A stretch of DNA of 34,736 nt from Streptosporangiaceae bacterium (GTDB taxonomy: Bacteria; Actinomycetota; Actinomycetes; Streptosporangiales; Streptosporangiaceae). Location: NCBI GenBank assembly GCA_030041275.1, contig JASHOE010000133.1:1-34736 (forward strand). The letters run 5' to 3'. This document shows, piece by piece, positions 23,403 through 30,972 of the stretch (within the stretch, counting starts at the first letter, position 1; each line of letters starts with the position of its first letter). The position numbers were made by a program, and so were the translations under genes. Below the pieces are notes generated by a model, which saw nothing but the letters and a program-made list of their open reading frames with translations, made no database searches and was not told the origin of the DNA.

Positions 23403-23477
23403 GAAATTGGATCTTAAAGCTGAGCCTGTTGTTTCCTAGCCTGGTTTTGGAAGCGAGACACCGAGCAGGAGATTCCG
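23403..23477. promoter_or_regulatory. MocR / AhpD-like divergent promoter region
   Basis: 75 bp, AT-richer than its flanks. Minus strand: TAAGAT (23416-23411) for mocR. Plus strand: TAGCCT (23437-23442) may be the -10 for the AhpD-like gene, which has GGAG about 7 bases before its ATG. The repeated TTGG-containing elements (attggatc at 23406-23413; ggttttgg at 23443-23450) could be MocR half-sites, but this is weak. Confidence 0.4.
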
Positions 23478-23963
23478 ATGACAACGGTGAACGAGGAAGT
23501 TCAGCCCAGGATCGACTTCGACGCAGAGGCATCCGGCTTCAGCCGGGCGATGGCCCACCTCGACCAGGCGGCGACCAAGGAACTCGACAAGGTCGACTTC
23601 GACATCCGGCTGCGCGAGCTGATCCGCATCCGTGCGTCACAGCTCAACGGGTGCGCCTACTGCATCGACATGCACACCAAGGACGCCAGGGCAGCGGGCG
23701 AGGCCGAGCAGCGGATCTACGCGCTGCCAGCATGGCGGGAGACGCCGTTCTTCACCGCGCCTGAGCGAGCCGCGCTGGCGCTCACTGAGTCGGTGACGCT
23801 GATGCCACAGACACACGTTCCGGCCGCCGACTTCGCGCAGGCAGCCGAGCAGTTCAGCGCCGCCGAACTCGGCGCGCTCGTCAGCCTCATCGTTACGATC
23901 AACGCGTGGAACGCGATCGGGGTGACCACCAGAACCTGGCTGCCGGGGTCGTACCAGCCATGA
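23478..23963 (+). CDS. Carboxymuconolactone decarboxylase / AhpD-like protein
   Basis: 161 residues from ATG 23478. The CMD core is unmistakable: RLRELIRIRASQLNGCAYCI followed by DMHTKDARAAGE, with C59-x2-C62 and H66, then the second helical part AERAALALTESVTL and LGALVSLIVTINAWNAIGV. The CxxC and following His are the redox centre of AhpD-type peroxidase adaptor proteins; many members with this motif have no assigned role. Its stop overlaps the ATG of the next gene (ATGA), so the two are translationally coupled and likely controlled by the divergent MocR. Confidence 0.93.
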   Translation: MTTVNEEVQPRIDFDAEASGFSRAMAHLDQAATKELDKVDFDIRLRELIRIRASQLNGCAYCIDMHTKDARAAGEAEQRIYALPAWRETPFFTAPERAALALTESVTLMPQTHVPAADFAQAAEQFSAAELGALVSLIVTINAWNAIGVTTRTWLPGSYQP

Positions 23964-24718
23964 CCGCAGCCGCGGTTCGGCTGCGGGAGATGCACGCTGG
24001 CCCGCAGCCGCTGATCTTGCCGAACGTCTGGGATGCGGCCAGCGCGCGAGCATACGCCGATGCGGGGTTTGCCGCGCTGGCGACCTCGAGTTCGGCAGTC
24101 GCTGCCACCCTCGGGTATGCGGACGGGCAGACGCCAGCCGCCGAGATGTTCGCCGCAGTTGCCAGGATCGCGCGCAGCGTGCCGGTACCGGTGACGGCCG
24201 ACGTCGAGAACGGTTACGGCCTGACGCCGAGTGAACTGGTCGCTACCCTCGCCGAGTGCGGCGTGGTCGGCTGCAACCTCGAGGACTCCGACCCCGCCGA
24301 GCGGGTGCTGACCGATCCGGACCAGCAGGCCGACTTCGTCGCCGCGGTGCGCGCCGAGGCCGGCCGGAACCTCGTCATTAACGCCCGCGTCGACGTGTTC
24401 GTCCGGCCTCGCGCTGGGGCCGGACCGGCCGAGCCGTCCGCGCTGGTCGAGGCGGCGGTCGCCCGGTCGAATCGGTACCTCGCCGCCGGAGCGGACTGTT
24501 GCTATCCGATCCTCGCGCCGGAGGCCATGCTGCCCGAACTCGTGCGGCTCATCGCCGGGCCAGTCAACGCCATGTATCTGGGCGGCCTCACGCTCGCGGA
24601 GCTAGCCGCCGCAGGAGTGGCGAGGATTACCTTCGGCGGCCTCCTGCATCACCAAGCCGAGGCGGCGCTGCGGGAGAGCGCGAAAGCCCTCGCCGCGACC
24701 GCCGGCCTCCCCGACTGA
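23960..24718 (+). CDS. Isocitrate lyase / PEP mutase superfamily protein
   Basis: 252 residues from ATG 23960, which overlaps the AhpD-like stop by four bases. The TIM-barrel sequence is family-like: LILPNVWDAASARAYADAGF, ALATSSSAVAATLGYADGQ, VPVTADVENGYG, GCNLEDSD, LVINARVDVFVR, and YLAAGADCCYPILAPE. Members cleave or form C-C or C-P bonds of oxaloacetate-like acids using Mg2+; the DVENGYG and LEDSD acidic residues are the metal-binding positions. The specific lyase motif of isocitrate lyase (KKCGH) is not seen, so it belongs to the broad 2-methylisocitrate lyase/PEP-mutase-like group with unknown substrate. Confidence 0.9.
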   Translation: MTAAAVRLREMHAGPQPLILPNVWDAASARAYADAGFAALATSSSAVAATLGYADGQTPAAEMFAAVARIARSVPVPVTADVENGYGLTPSELVATLAECGVVGCNLEDSDPAERVLTDPDQQADFVAAVRAEAGRNLVINARVDVFVRPRAGAGPAEPSALVEAAVARSNRYLAAGADCCYPILAPEAMLPELVRLIAGPVNAMYLGGLTLAELAAAGVARITFGGLLHHQAEAALRESAKALAATAGLPD

Positions 24719-24745
24719 CCGCGCCCTCTCGCGGGCCGCACGGAC

Positions 24746-24785
24746 CACCGCCGCAGACCGCCGCAGACCGCCGCAGACCGCCGCG
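24746..24785. repeat. 10-bp tandem repeat
   Basis: The unit ccgcagaccg occurs three times exactly (24751-24760, 24761-24770, 24771-24780), with partial copies on both sides. It lies in the 147-bp gap between convergent genes. A short CCGCG/CGCGG hairpin at 24719-24734 just before it may terminate the PEP-mutase-like transcript. Confidence 0.85.
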
Positions 24786-24865
24786 GCACCCAAGGCCGAC
24801 GGCGGCGACGGCGGGAAGGTTCGAGTACGCGGCGGCGGAGGTGGGCACCCCCTTGGCACCCATTG

Positions 24866-26077
24866 TCAGGTCCAGCGCAGCGGCAGTGACTCGACCCCGT
24901 AGATGCCCTCGACACCGCCGAGCACCGCCGGCCCCCCACTGGCCAGCCCCGGCATCCGCGGGGCCAGGAACGTCAGGGCCTCCTCCAGCTCGGCTCTGGC
25001 GAGGTTCGCGCCCAGGCAGAAGTGCGGTCCGGCGCCGAAGGTCAGCAGCCGTCCGTCACGCGGCGCGGTGAGGTCGAACTCCTCGCCACCGGGCTGCTCC
25101 CGATTGCCGCGCTCGGAGCAGACCGCCACGATGGTGCCTGCCGGGAACAGCACCCCGCGGTACTCGACCGGCTCGGTGCAGATCCGCGCGGTGATCGGCG
25201 TGATCGGCTCGAACCGGAGTACCTCCTCGACCGCCTTCGGCACGAGGCTGAGGTCATTCCGCAGCGCTGCCCACTGATCCGGGCGAGCCGCAAACAACCG
25301 CAGCGCGTGGCCGAGCTGCGCCTGAGTGGTGTCAATGCCGCCAGCAATCACGTTCAGGACCAGGTTGACGCACTCGGCGTGCGACAGCCGGTCGCCCGAC
25401 TCCTCGGCGGACAGCAGCGAGGTTAGCAAGTCGTCGCCCGGCTGGGTGGTGCGCATCATCAGCAGGTTCTCGACGTAGTCATAGACCTCCACGGCAGCCT
25501 GCTCAAGCTCGGCCAGCTGCGTGCTCAACGCCTGGATATCGAACTGGCGCTGGATGAGACTGGACCACACCTGCAGCCGCGGTGCGTCCGCCTCCGGTGC
25601 GCCCAGCACAGCGGCGATGGTCAGGGCGGGGTACGGCCGGGCGACGGCGGCCGCGAAGTCGCAGCTGTGGCGGTCCTCCACCGCACCCCAGAGCCGGCCG
25701 AGGAAGCTGCGCATCGCGGGCCGCCAGCGATCGGCCGCGCGTGGCGTGAAGGCGGCCCAGACCAGCGAGCGCAGCCGCCGGTGCCGGTCCCCCTGCTGGT
25801 TCAGGATGTTCGCGTCGATCTGCTCCCGGAGCCGACCTGAGGTCACCCCGAACAGGTCCGCGATCTCCCGGCCAGGGAACGCGGTGGACCGGGACCGCAG
25901 GAAGAACTCGGCCGAGTCGCGATCGAGCACGACGTAGGCGAGCGGCGAGGAGGCGAGCCAGGCGTGCTCGCCGCCCGCGCGGGCAACCTCGGCAAGCCGC
26001 TGGTGGTAGCCATCCCCGGCCAGCTCACCGCTGGTGAGATCGATCTCGGCCAGCTTCAGGTCTGAAACGACGGTCAT
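24866..26077 (-). CDS. Cytochrome P450 (full length)
   Basis: 403 residues from ATG 26077, with GAAAGG upstream. All hallmarks are present: C-helix DRHRRLRSLVWAAFTPRAAD (97-116), I-helix AGGIDTT (245-251), ExxR (E285-R288), and heme loop FGAGPHFCLG (347-356) with the ligand C354. A soluble bacterial class I enzyme, needing a ferredoxin and reductase not encoded here. Substrate is unknown. It lies downstream of the iol operon on the same strand but beyond a strong hairpin, so it is probably transcribed separately. It serves as an internal full-length reference for the deleted P450 at 11770-12642. Confidence 0.95.
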   Translation of the reverse strand: MTVVSDLKLAEIDLTSGELAGDGYHQRLAEVARAGGEHAWLASSPLAYVVLDRDSAEFFLRSRSTAFPGREIADLFGVTSGRLREQIDANILNQQGDRHRRLRSLVWAAFTPRAADRWRPAMRSFLGRLWGAVEDRHSCDFAAAVARPYPALTIAAVLGAPEADAPRLQVWSSLIQRQFDIQALSTQLAELEQAAVEVYDYVENLLMMRTTQPGDDLLTSLLSAEESGDRLSHAECVNLVLNVIAGGIDTTQAQLGHALRLFAARPDQWAALRNDLSLVPKAVEEVLRFEPITPITARICTEPVEYRGVLFPAGTIVAVCSERGNREQPGGEEFDLTAPRDGRLLTFGAGPHFCLGANLARAELEEALTFLAPRMPGLASGGPAVLGGVEGIYGVESLPLRWT

Positions 26078-26212
26078 GCCAGAAACCTTTCAACTCCGAG
26101 CACAGCGCGCAACCGCGAGGGCGGCCCCTGGGAGGACGGCAAGGCGACCGTCGGGCGCCCAAAGTAGCGCAAAGGCGACGCAAACCCGGCGGACACCGGC
26201 GAGTCCCAGCGC

Positions 26213-26257
26213 GTGGATGCCGGTTTGCTGCTTGAGCAGCACCAAACCGGCATCCAC
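26213..26257 (-). terminator. Strong terminator of the iol operon
   Basis: A perfect 15-bp stem, GTGGATGCCGGTTTG (26213-26227) with CAAACCGGCATCCAC (26243-26257), contains a nested CTGCT/AGCAG stem in its loop. It is nine bases beyond the iolB stop (26266, minus strand) and has no U-tract. Confidence 0.85.
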
Positions 26258-26265
26258 CTCAGAGC

Positions 26266-27162
26266 TCAGGGGTGCGCCTCCTGGCGGCTGCCGTCGGCCG
26301 GGGATGTCAGCGGCAGCCGCGGGTCGACCGGCTGGGACTCCAGCGCATCCCGGATCCAGGCGTGCGCCGGGTCGAAGCTGAACGTCATCGACCGCTGCTC
26401 GGCGGGACCCGCCAGCACGTTGAGGTAGTAGAGGTGGTGACCGGGCGCGGCCATCGACGGCCCGTGGTACCCGTGCGGCACCAGTACGGTGTCACCACTG
26501 CGCACCTCGGCCAGCACGTCGATCTGCCGGTCCGGGGCCGACGAGTACACGCGCTGGTAGGCCATCCCGGTGCCGCGCTCACGCTCGTCGATCTCGAAGT
26601 AGTAGATCTCCTCGAGCTCGGCCTCGTGCTCCCCGGCCCGGTCGTGTTTATGTGGCGGAAACGAAGACCAGTTGCAGGACGGGGTCAGGACCTCCACCGC
26701 GACGAGCTTGTCGCACTCGAAAGCGTCCGGCGCGCAAAAGTTGTTGACCTGCCGACTGGTCTGCCCGGTCCCCCGCAACTCGACCGGCACCGCGCCGGCG
26801 CGGCGGTGACGCACCCGCAGCCGCCGGGACGCCAGCGCGCCAGGCAGCGCGAACCGGCCTCCGGTGGCGCTGGAGATCGTGACGGATGCATCCCGCGGCA
26901 AATAGGCGAAATCGCTGAGACTGCTGAACACGCTCGTGCGCCCGGCCAGGTCGAGCGACTCGCCGTCGGCGCTGAGGTGGCAGCTGCCGGACAGCGGCAG
27001 CACGAGCATCTCCTCCGGCCCGGTCCCGAACGTCACTGGCTCACCTGGCCGCACGGCGAGAATACGCAGCGAGCAGTACGTCCAGCCGGTCGTCGCCGGC
27101 GTCAGCTCGAGCTCGAAGATGCCGGCCGGGCTGCTTCCGGCCGGCACGTGGTAGCGCGTCAC
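26266..27162 (-). CDS. iolB: 5-deoxy-glucuronate isomerase
   Basis: 298 residues from GTG 27162; GTGA overlaps the stop of the aldolase gene. IolB converts 5-deoxy-D-glucuronate to 5-dehydro-2-deoxy-D-gluconate in myo-inositol catabolism. Family sequence is clear across both cupin halves: TYCSLRILAVRPGEP, VLPLSGSCHLSADGESL, SPSCNWSSFPPHKHD-like (read TPSCNWSSFPPHKHD), EEIYYFEID, GDTVLVPHGYHGPSMAAPGH and YYLNVLAGP, with His/Glu metal ligands in PPHKHD and the EEIYYFE motif. It is the last gene of a tightly overlapping iolC-aldolase-iolB operon, ending at a 15-bp hairpin. Confidence 0.96.
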   Translation of the reverse strand: MTRYHVPAGSSPAGIFELELTPATTGWTYCSLRILAVRPGEPVTFGTGPEEMLVLPLSGSCHLSADGESLDLAGRTSVFSSLSDFAYLPRDASVTISSATGGRFALPGALASRRLRVRHRRAGAVPVELRGTGQTSRQVNNFCAPDAFECDKLVAVEVLTPSCNWSSFPPHKHDRAGEHEAELEEIYYFEIDERERGTGMAYQRVYSSAPDRQIDVLAEVRSGDTVLVPHGYHGPSMAAPGHHLYYLNVLAGPAEQRSMTFSFDPAHAWIRDALESQPVDPRLPLTSPADGSRQEAHP

Positions 27163-28034
27163 AGCAGGCTCACGGCGGTGTCGACTGCTGCCGCCACGTC
27201 TCCGTCTGGCGGATACAGCAGGCTGCGGCCTACCACAAATCCGCGCACCGTCGGCAGCCTCAGCGCCCGCTTCCAGCTGGCAAACATCGCTTCCTGGTCG
27301 CCCGACGGGTCGCCGCCGAGCAGCAGGATCGGCAGCGTCGACGCCTCGGCCACCCGTTCCATCTCGGCGACGACCGGCAGCTTGAGCCAGGTGTACGCGG
27401 ACGTGGTGCCGAGGCCGGACGAGATACCCACGGACCTGATCGCGGCGTCCGCCGTGAGGTCATTGCGCGGGCGTCCGCTGGCGTGCGTGATCATGAACGG
27501 CTCGATCATCACCGGAACTTGCCCGGATGCCAGTGCGGTCACCGCGTCACCACACGCGACCAGCGTGCGGACGGTCGAAGCATCGGCCGGGTCGATCCGC
27601 AGCAGCATCTTCCCGGCGTCCAGTTTGCCGGCGACGATCCCGGCCGCCGTGTAGCCGGTAAACCTGTCGTCCATCTCGAACACCGAGCCCAGCAGCCCGC
27701 CGCGGTTCATCGAACCAACGGCCACCTTGCCGTCCAGCGCCCCGAGCAGCATCAGGTCCTCGATGATGTCCGCGGTGCCGAGGACACCGTCCACGCCGGG
27801 CCTTGACAGGGCCACGAGCAGCCGGTCTAGCAGGTCGAATCGGCTGGCCATGGCCATCGGTTCGGTCCCGACGCTCAGAATGCCCCGCGCGGTATGGTCC
27901 GCAGCGATGATCATGAGCCGACCGGACTCGCCAACCAGGGCTGGCCGCCGCGGCCTACGGGCGGCCGCCTCGGCTATCAGTTCCGGCGAGCGAGCTCTGG
28001 TCTCGATGAGCCGACGCCGCAATTCCTCACGCAT
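27159..28034 (-). CDS. Cgl0159-type aldolase, inositol pathway
   Basis: 291 residues from ATG 28034, overlapping the iolC stop by eight bases and the iolB start by four. Recognised by RLMIIAADHTARGILSVGTE, GVDGVLGTADIIEDLMLLGA, GSMNRGGLLGSVFEMDDRFT, GKMLLRIDPADASTVRTL and LPILLLGGDPSGDQ, the pattern of the Cgl0159 (beta/alpha)8 family in the DhnA/class I aldolase superfamily. Lys in GKMLLRI is a candidate Schiff-base residue (inference). In Corynebacterium iol clusters it sits beside iolC, and in Sinorhizobium-type IolC the corresponding region is fused. Probably cleaves 2-deoxy-5-keto-gluconate-6-phosphate to DHAP and malonate semialdehyde; assignment to the IolJ step is inference. Confidence 0.88.
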   Translation of the reverse strand: MREELRRRLIETRARSPELIAEAAARRPRRPALVGESGRLMIIAADHTARGILSVGTEPMAMASRFDLLDRLLVALSRPGVDGVLGTADIIEDLMLLGALDGKVAVGSMNRGGLLGSVFEMDDRFTGYTAAGIVAGKLDAGKMLLRIDPADASTVRTLVACGDAVTALASGQVPVMIEPFMITHASGRPRNDLTADAAIRSVGISSGLGTTSAYTWLKLPVVAEMERVAEASTLPILLLGGDPSGDQEAMFASWKRALRLPTVRGFVVGRSLLYPPDGDVAAAVDTAVSLL

Positions 28035-29010
28035 CAGCGCCCTCCTCTGCGATCTCCCACTCCGCCGTGTCGGCGAGCACCGCCTGCACCTCCGCTACCG
28101 TCGGCATGGCATCCGAGCACGCGATCTGAGCGGCGACGATCGCGCCGGCCGCGCTCGCGAACCTGAGCGTTCGGGCCAGGTCCCAGCCCGCGAGCAGGCC
28201 ATGGCACAACGCACCGCCGAACGCGTCCCCGGCGCCGAGCCCGTTCACTACCTGCACCGGAACCGACGGTATCCGGAGCTGGCCGTCCTGGTCCGCGCCG
28301 AGCGCACCGTCGGCCCCTAGCTTGACGATGGCCAGCCGCGGGCCGGCCGACAGCAACTTCGCCGCAATCTGGGCCGGTTCCCGGCAGCCGGTCGCCACCT
28401 CGCACTCGTCGATGTTTCCAACGACGACGGAGGCTAGCGGGATTGCCTGCTCGCACCACCTCCTGGCCTCGGTCACCGAGGTCCAGAACGGCGGCCGGTA
28501 GTCAAGGTCGAGGACAGTCGGATGAGCGTGGTCACGCGCGGCCAGCGCCGCCAGCGTCGCGGTCCTGCTCGGCTCCGCCGACAGCCCGCAGAGCGTCGCC
28601 CAGAACACGCCCGCCGCTTTGATCGCGGCGAAGTCCAGGTCCTCGGCGCGCAGCTGCAGGTCGGGCGCGTTCGGCGCCCGGTAGAGATACAGCGGGAAGC
28701 GATCCGGCGGGAACATCTCGCAGAACGAGACCGGGGTTTGCGCTCCGGGCACCGCGCTCACGTAGCGATCGTCCACGCCATAGCCGGTCAGCGCGCGCCG
28801 CACAAACACCCCGAACGGGTCAGCGCCGGTGCCGCTGATCAGCGCAGACCTGCGACCGAGCCGCGCCGCCGCCACGGCGACGTTGGCGGGCGTGCCGCCG
28901 AGGTACTTGCCGAACGTGCTGACCTCGGCGAGCCCGACGCCGGTCGCCAACGGGAAGATGTCGACGTTCGCACGGCCCATGGTGATGACCTCGAACCCGG
29001 CGGACGTCAT
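28027..29010 (-). CDS. iolC: 5-dehydro-2-deoxygluconokinase
   Basis: 327 residues from ATG 29010. A PfkB/ribokinase fold with the N-terminal signature GGTPANVA (38-45) and the C-terminal GAGDAF (259-264), where D262 is the catalytic base. IolC phosphorylates 2-deoxy-5-keto-D-gluconate at C6. The sequence ITMGRANVDIFPLATGVGL and LYLYRAPNAPDLQL are IolC-like, and the operon context (Cgl0159 aldolase, iolB) supports this over a plain sugar kinase. TAGATT (29025-29020) ends nine bases before the ATG, so the leader is nearly absent. First gene of the operon. Confidence 0.95.
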   Translation of the reverse strand: MTSAGFEVITMGRANVDIFPLATGVGLAEVSTFGKYLGGTPANVAVAAARLGRRSALISGTGADPFGVFVRRALTGYGVDDRYVSAVPGAQTPVSFCEMFPPDRFPLYLYRAPNAPDLQLRAEDLDFAAIKAAGVFWATLCGLSAEPSRTATLAALAARDHAHPTVLDLDYRPPFWTSVTEARRWCEQAIPLASVVVGNIDECEVATGCREPAQIAAKLLSAGPRLAIVKLGADGALGADQDGQLRIPSVPVQVVNGLGAGDAFGGALCHGLLAGWDLARTLRFASAAGAIVAAQIACSDAMPTVAEVQAVLADTAEWEIAEEGADA

Positions 29011-29095
29011 GATGACCCGAATCTACCGGTCCGGACGTCTCGGCACTATGCCCGGTCCCGCCGCTGTGGGCGTGCGGCACCGCTAAAGTCTGGCT
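29011..29095. promoter_or_regulatory. Divergent promoters, iolC / D-amino-acid oxidase
   Basis: Minus strand: TAGATT (29025-29020) nine bases before the iolC ATG. Plus strand: TAAAGT (29084-29089) six bases before the GTG at 29096. No clear shared operator was found; no GntR- or LacI-type iol regulator gene lies in the window. Confidence 0.6.
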
Positions 29096-30103
29096 GTGCC
29101 GCCGACAGATGCTGACGTCCTCGTTGTCGGGGCCGGTGTCATCGGCCTGACGACGGCGATCTGCCTGGCCGAGGCCGGCCTGCGCGTGGCTGTCGGGGCC
29201 GCAGAGCCACCGCGGCAGACGACGTCAGTTGCAGCCGGAGCGCTGTGGGGACCGCACCTGGTGGGCATGGACGACCGGGTCCCGCGCTGGGCCGACCTCA
29301 CCAGGGACCGGCTCGCCGAGCTGACCGCACCCGCCCTCGGGTCGAACGCGGTCGCGGGCATCGTGCGGACCGCGGCTGGCATCACGGCGACTGCGGCCGC
29401 CAGCGCCGAGCCACCGGAATACGCCGCAGCCGGCACCCTGACGCGCTGCGAGCCCGCCGAGATCCCCGACGGCTACGCCACCGGGTGGCGGCTGTCCGCA
29501 CCGCTCATCGCGATGCCCGGTTACCTGGATTACCTCGCCGACCGACTCGGCCGGGCCGGCGGCTCGACCACGTTCACGACGAGGTTCGGCGCGCTCACGG
29601 ACGCGGCCGCTTTCGCGCCGGCTGCGCGCGTCATCGTCAACTGCGCTGGTTACGGAGCCCGCGACTTGGTGGGCGACCGGGACCTCGGGGCGGTTCGCGG
29701 GCAGGCGGTGGTCGTCCGCAATCCAGGCCTGAGCGAGTTCTTCGTCGGCACCGGCGCGGCCGACTGGCCGCTGACCTACCTGTTCCCGCATGACGACGTC
29801 GTCGTGCTGGGAGGCACCGAGGAACCGGGCCGAGATGACCGCGATCCCGACCCGGTCACCGCGCAGCACATCATCGCCGCGTGCGCCGCGATCCGCCCGG
29901 AGCTCGGCGACGCCGATGTGCTCGATCACCGGGTCGGGCTACGGCCGGTCCGGCCGTCGGTCCGGCTCGAGGCCGAACAGGCGCCCGACGGCCGCACGGT
30001 CGTGCACAACTATGGCCACGGCGGGGCCGGCGTCACGCTCTCCTGGGGCTGCGCCGAGGACGCCGCGCGGCTCGTGCTCGCGGCGCTCGGCGCGCTCGGC
30101 TGA
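29096..30103 (+). CDS. FAD-dependent D-amino-acid oxidase family protein
   Basis: 335 residues from GTG 29096, leaderless by the TAAAGT-N6-GTG arrangement. Dinucleotide-binding GAGVIG (12-17) at the N-terminus, GALWGPHLVG, MPGYLDYLADRLGRAGG, RVIVNCAGYGARDLVGD, VRGQAVVVRNPG, LFPHDDVVVLGGTEEPG, and near the C-terminus GLRPVRPSVRLEAE followed by HNYGHGGAGVTLSWGCAEDA. This is the DAO-type pattern: oxidation of D-amino acids to imino acids with H2O2 production. The conserved Arg in LRPVRP and the HNYGHGGAG loop are where substrate carboxylate and FAD bind. Monocistronic; converges on the next gene with one base between stops. Confidence 0.93.
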   Translation: MPPTDADVLVVGAGVIGLTTAICLAEAGLRVAVGAAEPPRQTTSVAAGALWGPHLVGMDDRVPRWADLTRDRLAELTAPALGSNAVAGIVRTAAGITATAAASAEPPEYAAAGTLTRCEPAEIPDGYATGWRLSAPLIAMPGYLDYLADRLGRAGGSTTFTTRFGALTDAAAFAPAARVIVNCAGYGARDLVGDRDLGAVRGQAVVVRNPGLSEFFVGTGAADWPLTYLFPHDDVVVLGGTEEPGRDDRDPDPVTAQHIIAACAAIRPELGDADVLDHRVGLRPVRPSVRLEAEQAPDGRTVVHNYGHGGAGVTLSWGCAEDAARLVLAALGALG

Positions 30104-30104
30104 C

Positions 30105-30896
30105 TCAGAAGCCGGGGAAGATCGCGCGCAGCTTGTCCAGCACCTCCGGGTCCCCGGTCACGGTTTCTGGCGTGTGCTGCGGGTCGAGCCGCCCATACGA
30201 GAGCCGCAGCAGCGCCTCGGCCGGCATGGTCACCTGCGGCACGTCGGCGCCGGCGTCCTGCTCGCCCGGCCAGTTGACCACGCTGATTGACTCAGCCGAG
30301 GTCAGCAGATAGTCACGCGCCGGCTCGGTCGTGGTGATCCGCACGCGCCACGGCTCGGCCAGCGGCTTGCCCAGTCGCGGTGCGAGGAACTGCGGCACGT
30401 TGTCGATGAGGAGGTCCACCGCATCATCCTGCAGGGTCGCGGCCGGGTCCTGCATGACGGCCAGATCCCAGGTGTGCAGCACATGCTCGCCAAGCCGCAG
30501 CCGGACGATCCCGGTGGCGTCGAGCTGCATGCCAAGGAAATCCATCCGGGCCGCGGCGAGCTCCTCGTCGCTGAGCTGCTCGAGCCGCTCCACGTGCTCC
30601 TCGTCCTTAGCCAGTGCGTCGGCGGCCTGGTCCTGCGGGCTCTTGGCGTTCCAGACATCCCACACGGCAGGGAAATCCTCGCGCCTCGCCGGCGGTCCCT
30701 CGCCCAGCGCACCAGGCAGGCTCATCAGAGCGATCTCGGCACCGCTGCCCAGATGCGAGAGCACCTGCGCGTTGCTCCAGTCCCGGCAGTACGACTGGTC
30801 GCTCACCTGCTCAGGCGTCATCGGCCCAGCGATGCGGACCAGGTTGTCGTGCGAGCGGCGCAGGGTCGCGATCCACGTGCGCGTGTCGCCGTTCAC
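30105..30896 (-). CDS. Maleylpyruvate isomerase family mycothiol-dependent protein (second copy)
   Basis: 263 residues from GTG 30896. A GTG at 30908 gives four more residues, but GGAGG falls just upstream of 30896 and decides for it. DinB/MDMPI N-terminal bundle: TWIATLRRSHDNLVRIAGPM, YCRDWSNAQVLSHLGSGAEI, LGEHVLHTWDLAVMQDP; then a small C-terminal domain (ALLRLSYGRLDPQHTPE). Metal-ligand histidines are present in LSHLGSG and VLHTWD. Only distantly similar to the paralogue at 9096-9911. Substrate unknown. Confidence 0.88.
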   Translation of the reverse strand: MNGDTRTWIATLRRSHDNLVRIAGPMTPEQVSDQSYCRDWSNAQVLSHLGSGAEIALMSLPGALGEGPPARREDFPAVWDVWNAKSPQDQAADALAKDEEHVERLEQLSDEELAAARMDFLGMQLDATGIVRLRLGEHVLHTWDLAVMQDPAATLQDDAVDLLIDNVPQFLAPRLGKPLAEPWRVRITTTEPARDYLLTSAESISVVNWPGEQDAGADVPQVTMPAEALLRLSYGRLDPQHTPETVTGDPEVLDKLRAIFPGF

Positions 30897-30972
30897 GTGT
30901 GCCTCCACTTTTTAAGGGAACGGGCTCGTTCCGTATCTCCGCTGTCCGCCCGGCCGCCGTTAGGGTGGGCGA
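30897..30972 (+). promoter_or_regulatory. LLM oxidoreductase promoter
   Basis: TAGGGT (30961-30966) lies exactly six bases before the ATG at 30973, predicting a leaderless message. No clear -35. The minus-strand ribosome site GGAGG for the divergent mycothiol-family gene falls in 30901-30905. Confidence 0.65.

Noticed and set aside
24746..24785. Possible CRISPR-like repeats
   Set aside because: 10-bp units directly abut with no spacers, and no cas gene is present.
24866..26077. P450 as fourth gene of the iol operon
   Set aside because: A perfect 15-bp hairpin and about 190 bp separate it from iolB, and it has its own ribosome site; read-through remains possible.
26272..27654. 460-codon plus-strand ORF
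   Set aside because: Antisense to iolB and the aldolase; shadow composition.
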